A stretch of 10,406 nt of DNA from an uncultured Arenimonas sp. (GTDB taxonomy: Bacteria > Pseudomonadota > Gammaproteobacteria > Xanthomonadales > Xanthomonadaceae): NCBI GenBank assembly GCA_946885815.1, contig CAMPHE010000035.1, positions 1-10,406 on the forward strand, given 5' to 3'. Under the pieces are notes generated by a model that saw only the letters and a list, made by a program, of their open reading frames with translations, ran no database searches and had not been told where the DNA came from. Positions within the stretch are counted from its first letter, which is position 1. Each line of letters begins with the position of its first letter. Below are positions 4,401-10,406 of the stretch, piece after piece. The position numbers and the translations under genes were made by a program.

Positions 4401-6671
4401 TCAGCCGAGGTCGGTGCGCAGCTTGCCCATCACGCGGTGCAGGACCTGGTCGAACACGTTGTCCTGGTCGCGCAGCAGCAGGTTGCCTTCCTGCTTCATC
4501 GCCGCCAGTTCTTCCACCGACGCGACGAGCACGCGCACGCCGCGGCGGTTGACGAACATCAGGCGCGACGAGATCGGGCTGACCCACGACAGCTTCACCG
4601 GATGGTGCTTGCCGTCCTCGCCCGCGATGTGGATCCACGTGCCGATCTTCAGCGCGCGCAGCTGCTCGACGTCGTCGGGGCTGACATCGAGCGCGGCCTT
4701 GCCGCCGACCACCTCGAGTTTCGGCTTCAGCAGCTCCGCGAGCGCGGCGGCCGCGGATTGCGGACGCTCCGGCATCGGGACGATGTTCTCCGTCGCGTGC
4801 GGCGCGGCCACCGGCGCCGGCTCGCGACCACGGACGAGATCGTCGATCCCCTCGCCGATCGCCTGCATCATCTCGTTGGCGGCTTCGCCGGTGATGCCGG
4901 AACTGGCGAGCACGGTCTCGACCGGTTCGCGCAGGGCCTGCAGCGCGGGGCCGACGGCCGGAGCCGGTACGCCGTCGCGCGGCAGCAGCGCCAGCATCCG
5001 GTCGGCGACCGTCAGCGCCGACTGCCACGACGCGCTTTCCGGACCTTCGCGCAGCGCGATCATCGACAGGTGGTGCGTCCAGCAGCGGCCGAGGAAGTCC
5101 TGCATCGCCGGCGGCGGTGACAGCCCGGGGGTGCGCTTCTCGAGCTCGTGCGAGGCCAGCACGCGCGCCTGCTCCAGCCGCTCCTGGCCGCGCTGCGCTT
5201 CCGCGGCACGACGCTCGGCGAGCTCGACGCGGCGGCGGTGCTGCTCGAGGAACGCGCGCAGCTCCTGCTCCAGCGTCTCGAAGATCGCGATGTCCTCGTT
5301 GAACTCGGCGATCAGCCGGTCGACGGTGCTCTCGGCCTTCTGCAGCAGCTCGCGCTCCTGCGGGCCGTCGCCGCGGTTGCCCTCCACCGCCTCGGCCAGC
5401 GAGTTCAGCAGGCGCCGCGCGGGGTGGGTCTTGTAGAGGAACATGCGGCGGTCCATCACCGCCGCCTTGACGAACGGCACCACCAGCCGCGAGATCATGT
5501 CGCGCGCGTTCTGCTGGAAATCGCGTTCGTCGAACATCACGTCGAACAGCATGCCGACCAGGTCGACCGCGTCCTCGTCGTCCTGGCTGATGCTCACCTT
5601 CTCGGGCGGCAGGCCGATGCGGCTGGCGCTGCGCAGCACCTCGTTCTTCAGCAGCGCGGCGAGCGATACCTCGGGCCGCTGCATCGCTTCGGTGACCGCT
5701 TCGGGCACCGCGCTCTGCATCAGCGACAGCACCGAGAGCATCTCGTCGGCGACCAGCGGCCGCTGCCCGCCGCGGCCGGTCTGGCGCCCGCCCTGCGGCG
5801 CGCCCGGGGCGGCGGAGCGACCGCTGCCGGCGGTCGACGTGTCGTGGTCGGGGCGCCACGCATGCAGCAGCTGCAGCAGCGCGTCGAACACCGCGCGGTC
5901 CTCGGTGTTCGGCTGCCCGGCGAACTGGGCGCCGGCACCGCTCGGCTGGCCGTAGTCGGAGGCCGCGCTGGCGAAACCGGCCGGCGCGCCCGCGACCGGG
6001 CTCGGCGGCGGCGCCGAAACCGCCTGCGGGGCGTGGAACCCGGCGGCGGCGAGGCGGCCGTTGAGGTCGACCAGCAGTTCGCGCAGGTCGTGGATGAGTT
6101 CGCGCTCGTAGTACTTGAAGAGGACCATCCGGACGTCGGGCGGGACATCGACGCCTTCGTGCGCCTCGCGGATGGCCACCGCCAGCCCGTGCGGGCTCAG
6201 CGGATTCTGGTCGACGTCCAGTACCGGCACGCCGAACATCTGCGCCATGCGCGCACCGAGTTCCTCCAGCGCGCTGCCGTGGACGCGCACGATCGCCTCG
6301 GCGATCAGCGTCGTCGCCAGCTGCTGTTCGAGTTCGGCCTCCTCGACGAGCTTGAGCTCGGTCACGTCGCCGGCGACGTCGGTGCGGGTGCGGCGCTCCA
6401 GGTCGCCGAACTGGCGGTCGAGGAACTGGCGGAAGCCGCGTTCGATCGGCGCGCGCGAGGTGCGCAGCGCCCGCATCGCGTACAGGTGCGGCGAGCCGTC
6501 GGGCACGCCGTCCTTCTTGGCCATGTCGAACAGCCAGTCGTCGGCTCGCGCGAACACCCGCGCCAGCACGCCCTGCAGGTGCTCGGTGCTGCGCCGGCGC
6601 ATGCCGGCCAGCAGTTCGCGAGTGCTCGCGAGGTGGCGGGTGTCGGCGCTCTGGAGGTGGGTGTCGCTCAT
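4401..6671 (-). CDS. DUF1631 family protein with C-terminal PilZ-like module
   Basis: A 756-aa cytoplasmic protein with no signal peptide or membrane helix. It matches the DUF1631 proteins of xanthomonads and pseudomonads, some of which are mislabelled thymidine phosphorylase in databases. Visible parts: a helical N-terminal domain (about residues 15-212, including ARADDWLFDMAKKDG at 41-55); a Pro/Ala/Gly-rich, probably disordered linker (about 215-305); a second helical domain (about 306-435, with FDVMFDERDFQQNARDMISR); a charged probable coiled coil (about 438-515); another helical stretch (520-615); and a C-terminal beta-rich module (about 665-756) containing IGTWIHIAGEDGKHHPVKLS and LMFVNRRGVRVLVAS, which resembles a PilZ fold. 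The canonical c-di-GMP motif (RxxxR then D/NxSxxG) is not evident. Function is not established; surface behaviour or c-di-GMP signalling is plausible. The Shine-Dalgarno before 6671 is weak. Confidence 0.92.
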   Translation of the reverse strand: MSDTHLQSADTRHLASTRELLAGMRRRSTEHLQGVLARVFARADDWLFDMAKKDGVPDGSPHLYAMRALRTSRAPIERGFRQFLDRQFGDLERRTRTDVAGDVTELKLVEEAELEQQLATTLIAEAIVRVHGSALEELGARMAQMFGVPVLDVDQNPLSPHGLAVAIREAHEGVDVPPDVRMVLFKYYERELIHDLRELLVDLNGRLAAAGFHAPQAVSAPPPSPVAGAPAGFASAASDYGQPSGAGAQFAGQPNTEDRAVFDALLQLLHAWRPDHDTSTAGSGRSAAPGAPQGGRQTGRGGQRPLVADEMLSVLSLMQSAVPEAVTEAMQRPEVSLAALLKNEVLRSASRIGLPPEKVSISQDDEDAVDLVGMLFDVMFDERDFQQNARDMISRLVVPFVKAAVMDRRMFLYKTHPARRLLNSLAEAVEGNRGDGPQERELLQKAESTVDRLIAEFNEDIAIFETLEQELRAFLEQHRRRVELAERRAAEAQRGQERLEQARVLASHELEKRTPGLSPPPAMQDFLGRCWTHHLSMIALREGPESASWQSALTVADRMLALLPRDGVPAPAVGPALQALREPVETVLASSGITGEAANEMMQAIGEGIDDLVRGREPAPVAAPHATENIVPMPERPQSAAAALAELLKPKLEVVGGKAALDVSPDDVEQLRALKIGTWIHIAGEDGKHHPVKLSWVSPISSRLMFVNRRGVRVLVASVEELAAMKQEGNLLLRDQDNVFDQVLHRVMGKLRTDLG

Positions 6672-6757
6672 GGCTCGGGCACGTCCGGGGGGATTGGATT
6701 ACGCGCTGTGTCGGAGAGTTTCCGGCAGTCTTGCACGGAGTTCTGTGACCCCGCTCC

Positions 6758-6763
6758 CATAAT
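6758..6763 (+). promoter_or_regulatory. Candidate -10 element in the DUF1631/nitroreductase divergent gap
   Basis: CATAAT matches five of six -10 positions. TTGCAC (6731-6736) upstream is a fair -35, but the 21-base spacer is too long for a standard sigma-70 promoter. It could serve the nitroreductase operon with a leader of about 38 bases. I see no convincing promoter for the DUF1631 gene on the other strand of this 136-base gap. Confidence 0.25.
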
Positions 6764-6795
6764 CCGATCGGCGGGGGTCGGCGACGCGTGAATGG

Positions 6796-6801
6796 TACGC
6801 T
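6796..6801 (+). promoter_or_regulatory. TA-box six bases before the nitroreductase start; possible leaderless promoter
   Basis: TACGCT is separated from the ATG at 6808 by exactly six bases, so a -10 here would start the transcript at or next to the A of the ATG. No Shine-Dalgarno precedes this start, which fits a leaderless message. No -35 is recognisable. Confidence 0.25.
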
Positions 6802-6807
6802 GGCGCG

Positions 6808-7374
6808 ATGGACGAACTCGCTTTCCTGCGCCGGCGGCGCTCGGTTCCATCGCGCCTGCTGGCCGCTCCCGGCCCCGACGACGAACAGCTCCTGGCGATG
6901 CTCGAAGAGGCGGTGCGCGTGCCCGACCACGGCAAGCTCGTGCCGTGGCGGTTCCTGCGCATCGCCGGCGAGGCGCGGCACGTGCTCGGCGAACGGCTGG
7001 CCGCCCGCGCCCGCGAGCGCGACCCGGCCGCGCCCGACGCGGTCGTCGAAAAGGACCGGATGCGTTTCGGGTTCGCGCCGGTCATCGTCGCCGTGATCGC
7101 GCGGCCGCACGCGGAGCACAAGGTGCCCGTGCAGGAACAGCTGCTGTCGGGCGGCGCGGTGTGTTTCGCGCTGCTGCAGGCGGCCCAGGCGCTGGGCTTC
7201 GGCGCGCAGTGGCTCACCGGCTGGCCGGCGTACGACCCGGTGGTCACGGCCCGCCTCGGCCTGGACCCGCAGGAGCGGGTGCTCGGATTCATCCACATCG
7301 GCACCGCCACCGGCGAGGCTCCGGAGCGGCTGCGTCCCGATCCGCGCGACCTGCTTTCCGACTGGACGCCGTGA
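6808..7374 (+). CDS. Nitroreductase family protein, YdjA-type (FMN-dependent NAD(P)H oxidoreductase)
   Basis: A 188-aa protein with the compact fold expected of YdjA-like nitroreductases (E. coli YdjA is 183 aa). These bind FMN as homodimers and reduce nitroaromatics or quinone-like compounds with NAD(P)H; the natural substrate is generally unknown. Visible signatures: the N-terminal FMN-phosphate motif RRRRSVPSR (residues 8-16), VPDHGKLVPWRFLRI (38-52), the HKVPVQEQLLSGGAV segment (104-118), FGAQWLTGW (131-139) and the C-terminal GFIHIGTATGE (160-170). All align with YdjA in order. The start at 6808 lacks a Shine-Dalgarno. The gene leads a plus-strand operon, and its stop overlaps the GTG start of the exonuclease gene. 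The operon pairing does not reveal the substrate. Confidence 0.92.
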   Translation: MDELAFLRRRRSVPSRLLAAPGPDDEQLLAMLEEAVRVPDHGKLVPWRFLRIAGEARHVLGERLAARARERDPAAPDAVVEKDRMRFGFAPVIVAVIARPHAEHKVPVQEQLLSGGAVCFALLQAAQALGFGAQWLTGWPAYDPVVTARLGLDPQERVLGFIHIGTATGEAPERLRPDPRDLLSDWTP

Positions 7375-8252
7375 CCTCGCCGGTCCACCTGGTCGACGCC
7401 AGCCTCTACGTGTTCCGGGCGTGGCATTCGATGCCGCTCGAGCTCGTCGACCGCGAAGGCCATCCGGTGAACGCCGTGCACGGCTTCGCGCGCTTCGTGC
7501 TCGAACTGCTGGAACGGCAGCGGCCGGAACGCATCGTCGTCGCGTTCGACGAATCCCTCGACAGCTGCTTCCGCAACGAGATCTACCCGCCCTACAAGGC
7601 GAACCGCGACGCCGCGCCGGTGGAACTGAAGCGGCAGTTCGCGCACTGCCAGCGCTTCTGCCGCGCCCTCGGCCTGCCGGTGCTGGCCGATGCGCGCTAC
7701 GAAGCCGACGACCTGATCGGCTCCGCCCTCGCGCAGGTGCGCCGCGCCGGCCACCGCGGCGTGATCGTCTCGGCCGACAAGGACCTGTCGCAGCTGCTGC
7801 TCGGCGACGACGAGCAGTGGGATTACGCACGCGGCGAGCGCTGGCGGGCCGACGGCGTCAAGGCGCGCTACGGCGTGCACGCGCACCAGGTCGCCGATTT
7901 CCTCGGGCTCACCGGCGACGCGATCGACAACATCCCCGGCGTCCCCGGCATCGGCGCGAAGACCGCGGCGACCCTGCTCGCGCATTTCGACAGTCTCGAC
8001 GGACTGCTGGCGCGGCTTCCGGAAGTCGCCTACCTGAGCCTGCGCGGCAGCGCGCAGCACGGCCGCCGCCTGCACGAGCACCGCGAGACTGCGCTGCTTT
8101 CGCGCCGGCTCGCGACGATCGAAGTCGGCGTGCCGCTGCCGGCCGACCTGGGCACCGCCGAGCGCGGCGCCCGCGACGACGCCGCGCTGACCGCACTGTG
8201 CGAGGAACTGCGCTTCGGACCGATGACGCGCCGGCGGATGCTCTCCGCGTGA
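7371..8252 (+). CDS. Stand-alone 5'-3' exonuclease / flap endonuclease
   Basis: A 293-aa protein equal in extent to the N-terminal 5' nuclease domain of DNA polymerase I but without a polymerase part. The family removes 5' flaps and RNA primers using two metal ions. Motifs in order: HLVDASLYVFRAWHS (residues 6-20, Asp9), VVAFDES (56-62, Asp60), RNEIYPPYKANRDAAP (68-83, arch region), YEADDLIGSAL (110-120), VSADKDLSQLL (133-143, Asp136 and Asp138) and the DNA-binding helix-hairpin region TGDAIDNIPGVPGIGAKTA (181-199, Asp183 and Asp186). The full acidic set appears intact. The start is the GTG at 7371, inside the nitroreductase stop (GTGA). The first internal Met (residue 21) would delete catalytic Asp9 and is rejected. 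E. coli Xni (251 aa) is the nearest functional comparison, but orthology is not shown here. Likely a DNA repair or Okazaki-processing helper. Confidence 0.92.
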   Translation: MTSPVHLVDASLYVFRAWHSMPLELVDREGHPVNAVHGFARFVLELLERQRPERIVVAFDESLDSCFRNEIYPPYKANRDAAPVELKRQFAHCQRFCRALGLPVLADARYEADDLIGSALAQVRRAGHRGVIVSADKDLSQLLLGDDEQWDYARGERWRADGVKARYGVHAHQVADFLGLTGDAIDNIPGVPGIGAKTAATLLAHFDSLDGLLARLPEVAYLSLRGSAQHGRRLHEHRETALLSRRLATIEVGVPLPADLGTAERGARDDAALTALCEELRFGPMTRRRMLSA

Positions 8253-8257
8253 CGCGC

Positions 8258-8263
8258 TAGCAT
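8258..8263 (+). promoter_or_regulatory. TA-box six bases before the Nudix start; possible leaderless promoter
   Basis: TAGCAT lies exactly six bases before the ATG at 8270 in the 17-base gap after the exonuclease stop. A -10 here would start transcription at the A of the ATG. There is no Shine-Dalgarno before this start. The same geometry is seen upstream of the nitroreductase gene. Confidence 0.3.
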
Positions 8264-8269
8264 GCGTGC

Positions 8270-8806
8270 ATGGACGAGCGGACCGAAACGATGTGCGAAG
8301 GCAAGTACCTGCGGCTGGTGACGCGCGGCACGTGGGAATTCGCCGAACGCACCACCGGTGGCCACGCGGTGCTGGTTCTGGCGGTCACGCCGGAGCGCAG
8401 GCTGCTGTTCGTCGAACAGTTCCGGGTGCCGGTGGACGGTCGCACGATCGAACTGCCCGCCGGGCTCGTGGGGGACACCCGCGACGACGACACGTTCGAG
8501 GAAGCCGCGCGTCGCGAACTGCTCGAGGAAACCGGCTGGCGCGCCGACGAAGTGAAGGTGCTGATGGTCGGCCCGACCAGCTCGGGGATGAGCAACGAAC
8601 TCATCGCCTTCGTCCGCGCCCGGGGACTCACCCGCGTGCACGCCGGGGGCGGCGACGACAGCGAGGACATCACCGTCCACGAAATCCCCGTCGACGACGC
8701 CCCGCGCTGGCTCGCCGCGAAGATGGCCGAAGGCTACGCGATGGACCCGAAACTGTGGGCCGGCCTCTGGCTCCTCGACCGCGATCCCGACGGTTCGCCC
8801 GCCTGA
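8270..8806 (+). CDS. Nudix hydrolase, ADP-ribose pyrophosphatase-like
   Basis: A 178-aa Nudix hydrolase that should cleave a nucleoside diphosphate linked to another group, such as ADP-ribose or a nucleotide sugar. The ADPRase-type lead-in is clear: VLVLAVTPERRLLFVEQFRV (34-53) then ELPAGLVGD (61-69). The Nudix helix follows as AARRELLEETGW (79-90), with Arg82, Glu83, Glu86 and Glu87 as the metal-binding core. Counting back, the usual first Glu of the box is Asp74, and the loop after PAG is about three residues longer than in typical ADPRases. PTSSGMSNE (102-110) corresponds to the ADPRase loop that carries a late catalytic Glu. No Shine-Dalgarno is seen before 8270; the start is set by the family N-terminus. 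It is probably the third gene of the nitroreductase operon, with an option for its own promoter. The exact substrate cannot be read from the sequence. Confidence 0.93.
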   Translation: MDERTETMCEGKYLRLVTRGTWEFAERTTGGHAVLVLAVTPERRLLFVEQFRVPVDGRTIELPAGLVGDTRDDDTFEEAARRELLEETGWRADEVKVLMVGPTSSGMSNELIAFVRARGLTRVHAGGGDDSEDITVHEIPVDDAPRWLAAKMAEGYAMDPKLWAGLWLLDRDPDGSPA

Positions 8807-8824
8807 GTCAGCGGAATCCGTCGG
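8787..8824. terminator. Inverted repeat around the Nudix/pip convergent junction; possible bidirectional terminator
   Basis: CCGACGG (8787-8793) pairs with CCGTCGG (8818-8824). With one bulged T the stem extends to nine pairs. The loop contains CTGAGTCAG (8803-8811), which holds both stop codons. There is no U-tract. Its placement exactly at the meeting point of two genes supports a role in ending both transcripts, but this is unproven. Confidence 0.35.
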
Positions 8825-9749
8825 TGGCGCGGACCAGGATGTCGGTGAGTTCCTGCTCGAACGCCGAGTGACCCGACAGCGGTGCGTACTCGAGCGTCGA
8901 ACCGGGCCACGCCTTGTGCAGGTCCCACGCGTTCTGCGCGGGACAGACCACGTCGTAGCGGCCGTGCGCGATCACGCCCGGGATGCCCTTCAGCCGGTGC
9001 GCGTCGCGCAGCAGCTGGTCGTCGACGTCGAAGAAGCCGCCGTGCACGAAGTAGTGGCATTCGATGCGCGCGAAGCTCAACGCGAAATGCGGATCCTCGT
9101 GGCCGCGGATGAAGGCCTCGTCCTGCCGCAGGAAGCTGGTGCTCGCCTCCCACACCGACCACGCGCGCGCCGCGGCGAGGCGCACCGCCTCGTCGGGCGA
9201 CGTCAGGCGCCGGTGGTACGCGCTCATCAGGTCGTGGCGCTCCACGTCCGGGATCGGCTCGAGGTATTTCTCCCACGCGTCGGGAAACAGCCGCGAGCAG
9301 CCCTGCTGGTAGAACCATTCCAGTTCCCAGCGGCGCAGCATGAAAATGCCGCGCAGCACCAGTTCGGTGACGACGCCCGGATGCGCCTGCGCGTACGCCA
9401 GCGCGAGCGTCGAACCCCAGCTGCCGCCGAAGACCTGCCAGCGATCGATGCGCAGCGCCTCGCGCAGCTTCTCGATGTCGGCGACGAGATCCCAGGTCGT
9501 GTTGCCGACGAGGTCGGCATGCGGCGTCGAGCGGCCGGCGCCGCGCTGGTCGAACAGGATGATCCGGTAGCGCTCCGGGTCGTGGAACCGGCGCATCTTC
9601 GCGCCGCATCCGGCGCCAGGCCCGCCGTGCAGCATCACCACCGGCTTGCCGTCGGGATTGCCGCACTGCTCGTAGTAGAGGCGGTGGCGATCGTCCACCG
9701 CGAGCACGCCGGTGTCGAAGGGTTCGATCTCGGGATACAGGCCGCGCAT
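8808..9749 (-). CDS. pip: Proline iminopeptidase (prolyl aminopeptidase, alpha/beta hydrolase)
   Basis: A cytoplasmic 313-aa serine peptidase that removes N-terminal proline from peptides. Its length equals that of the crystallised Xanthomonas enzyme and the catalytic residues fall at the same numbers: Ser110 in GGSWGS (108-113), Asp266 in HGRYDVVCP (262-270) and His294 in LSGHSAFE (291-298). The oxyanion motif HGGPGAG (41-47) and FDQRGAGRS (66-74) are family-typical. Glu201 and Glu230 probably correspond to the two glutamates that hold the substrate amino group in the Serratia enzyme. The ATG at 9749 is preceded by GAGG at a six-base spacing and by a good -10. The gene is monocistronic as far as visible, convergent with the Nudix gene and divergent from the HNH gene. 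Identification is very secure. Confidence 0.97.
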   Translation of the reverse strand: MRGLYPEIEPFDTGVLAVDDRHRLYYEQCGNPDGKPVVMLHGGPGAGCGAKMRRFHDPERYRIILFDQRGAGRSTPHADLVGNTTWDLVADIEKLREALRIDRWQVFGGSWGSTLALAYAQAHPGVVTELVLRGIFMLRRWELEWFYQQGCSRLFPDAWEKYLEPIPDVERHDLMSAYHRRLTSPDEAVRLAAARAWSVWEASTSFLRQDEAFIRGHEDPHFALSFARIECHYFVHGGFFDVDDQLLRDAHRLKGIPGVIAHGRYDVVCPAQNAWDLHKAWPGSTLEYAPLSGHSAFEQELTDILVRATDGFR

Positions 9750-9776
9750 GGGGTGCCTCGCCGTTCGGGGGCTTCG

Positions 9777-9782
9777 ATTCTA
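9777..9782 (-). promoter_or_regulatory. Candidate -10 element of pip
   Basis: TAGAAT on the minus strand matches five of six -10 positions and would start transcription near 9770, about 20 bases before the ATG, with GAGG (9759-9756) inside the leader. No clear -35 is seen. It lies back-to-back with the HNH promoter in an 84-base divergent gap. Confidence 0.45.
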
Positions 9783-9796
9783 GCGCCGCGCGGCGC

Positions 9797-9824
9797 TTGA
9801 ACTGGCTCGCGCAAGGCGTATGCT
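9797..9824 (+). promoter_or_regulatory. Candidate sigma-70 promoter of the HNH endonuclease gene
   Basis: TTGAAC (9797-9802) and TATGCT (9819-9824) are separated by 16 bases, each matching four of six consensus positions. This is the best complete promoter in the window. Transcription would begin near 9831, only about three bases before the ATG at 9834, so the message would be leaderless or nearly so; no Shine-Dalgarno precedes the start. Confidence 0.5.
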
Positions 9825-9833
9825 CGTGACCAC

Positions 9834-10406
9834 ATGGGCACACCGCCGACGCATACGAGTCTGGTGGCCACCGGGAACTTCTCGCCCCCGGCCGGGCCCG
9901 CACCCCTGCGTGAAGCGCCGCTGCCCCGCGTGCTGTCGCTCGACGCGCACGGTCGCATCCTCGACTGGATGCACTGGCAGGACGCCGTCTGCCTCTATGT
10001 CCGCGATGCGGTGGCGTGGACGCTCGGCGATCCCTGCCTCACCGTGCATGGCGGTACCAATCGCGCCAGCGGCCTGCGCAGCTTCGTCGAGCTGCATCCG
10101 ATCGTCGCCGCGCGCGGACACGCGCATGCCAAGGCGCTCGATCCCTCGCCGGCGCTGAGCAATACGGCCCTCTTCGCGCGCGACGCGAACCTGTGCATGT
10201 ATTGCGGCGACGAGTTCCCGCGGCATGCGCTGACGCGCGACCACGTGCTGCCGGTATCGAAAGGCGGCCGCGACGTCTGGGAGAACGTGGTCTGCGCCTG
10301 CTGCGCCTGCAATTCGCGCAAGGGCAGCCGCACGCCGCAGCAGGCCGGAATGCCGCTGCTCGCGGTGCCGTATCGCCCGAGCTGGGTCGAACACCTGATC
10401 CTGTCG
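9834..10406 (+). CDS. HNH endonuclease family protein (3' end outside window)
   Basis: 191 codons are visible and the frame is open at the right edge. After a Pro-rich N-terminus (residues 1-30) comes RVLSLDAHGRILDWMHWQDA (32-51), typical of the stand-alone HNH proteins common in gamma- and betaproteobacteria. The nuclease module spans about 113-165: LFARDANLCMYCGDEF with Cys121 and Cys124, RDHVLPVSKGG (135-145) with the catalytic Asp136-His137 pair, and ENVVCACCACNSRKG (150-164) with Cys156 and Cys159 as the second zinc pair and Asn160 as the HNH asparagine. Two extra cysteines (154 and 157) lie in the same knuckle. Related proteins end soon after the segment seen at the edge, so probably only a few residues are missing. 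The start is set by the promoter just before it; GTG at 9864 is an alternative. No methylase or toxin partner is visible. Target and physiological role are unknown. Confidence 0.9.
   Translation, partial: MGTPPTHTSLVATGNFSPPAGPAPLREAPLPRVLSLDAHGRILDWMHWQDAVCLYVRDAVAWTLGDPCLTVHGGTNRASGLRSFVELHPIVAARGHAHAKALDPSPALSNTALFARDANLCMYCGDEFPRHALTRDHVLPVSKGGRDVWENVVCACCACNSRKGSRTPQQAGMPLLAVPYRPSWVEHLILS

Noticed and set aside
3373..5436. Plus-strand open frame of 687 codons
   Set aside because: It runs across the complement of both pntAA and the DUF1631 gene; the two halves are low-complexity and no family is recognisable.
5148..6791. Plus-strand open frame of 547 codons
   Set aside because: Antisense to the DUF1631 gene; its His/Arg/Asp-rich, motif-free composition is typical of a complement frame.
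4369..7830. Minus-strand open frame of 1153 codons
   Set aside because: It is out of frame with the DUF1631 gene and continues over the complement of the nitroreductase and exonuclease genes. It is Arg/Ala/Pro/Gly-rich noise of high GC.
8868..9800. Plus-strand open frame of 310 codons opposite pip
   Set aside because: pip is securely identified on the minus strand by its catalytic triad, and this frame shows no domain.
9780..10394. Minus-strand open frame of 204 codons opposite the HNH gene
   Set aside because: The plus strand encodes a clear HNH zinc-nuclease motif; the opposite frame has no signature.

Overview
The window reads as ordinary, densely coded chromosome of a very GC-rich gammaproteobacterium, most likely Xanthomonadaceae/Lysobacteraceae (Lysobacter- or Luteimonas-like). 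Reasons: the proline iminopeptidase matches the Xanthomonas enzyme in length (313 aa) and in the numbering of its catalytic triad; a full-length DUF1631 protein is present; the transhydrogenase alpha subunit is split in two; and third codon positions are almost always G or C. I see no tRNA, rRNA, CRISPR array, insertion sequence or integrase, and no gene-free stretch longer than about 155 bases.

Left part (1-4335): the proton-translocating NAD(P) transhydrogenase in three-polypeptide form. pntB (cut by the left edge) and pntAB overlap by four bases on the minus strand. pntAA, also on the minus strand, lies 1.6 kb upstream. Between them, on the opposite strand, sits a tight three-gene cassette: an ECF-like sigma factor, a single-pass membrane protein (DUF3619-like, possible anti-sigma factor) and an exported DUF3106 protein with a histidine-rich stretch. 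All junctions inside the cassette are ATGA overlaps. The cassette diverges from pntAB and converges on pntAA with a single base between the stop codons.

Middle (4401-6671): a 756-aa DUF1631 protein with a C-terminal PilZ-like module, on the minus strand, upstream of pntAA.

Right part (6808-10406): a plus-strand run of a YdjA-type nitroreductase, a stand-alone 5'-3' exonuclease/flap endonuclease coupled through a GTGA overlap, and a Nudix hydrolase of the ADP-ribose pyrophosphatase type. This run converges on a minus-strand proline iminopeptidase gene, again with a one-base gap. An HNH endonuclease gene diverges from pip and runs off the right edge.

The least ordinary item is the ECF cassette nested antisense inside the transhydrogenase locus. 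Its layout (sigma factor, membrane protein, exported His-rich protein) suggests an envelope- or metal-responsive switch. The order of genes is seen directly; the sensing role and any link to transhydrogenase expression are inference. The other genes look like housekeeping.
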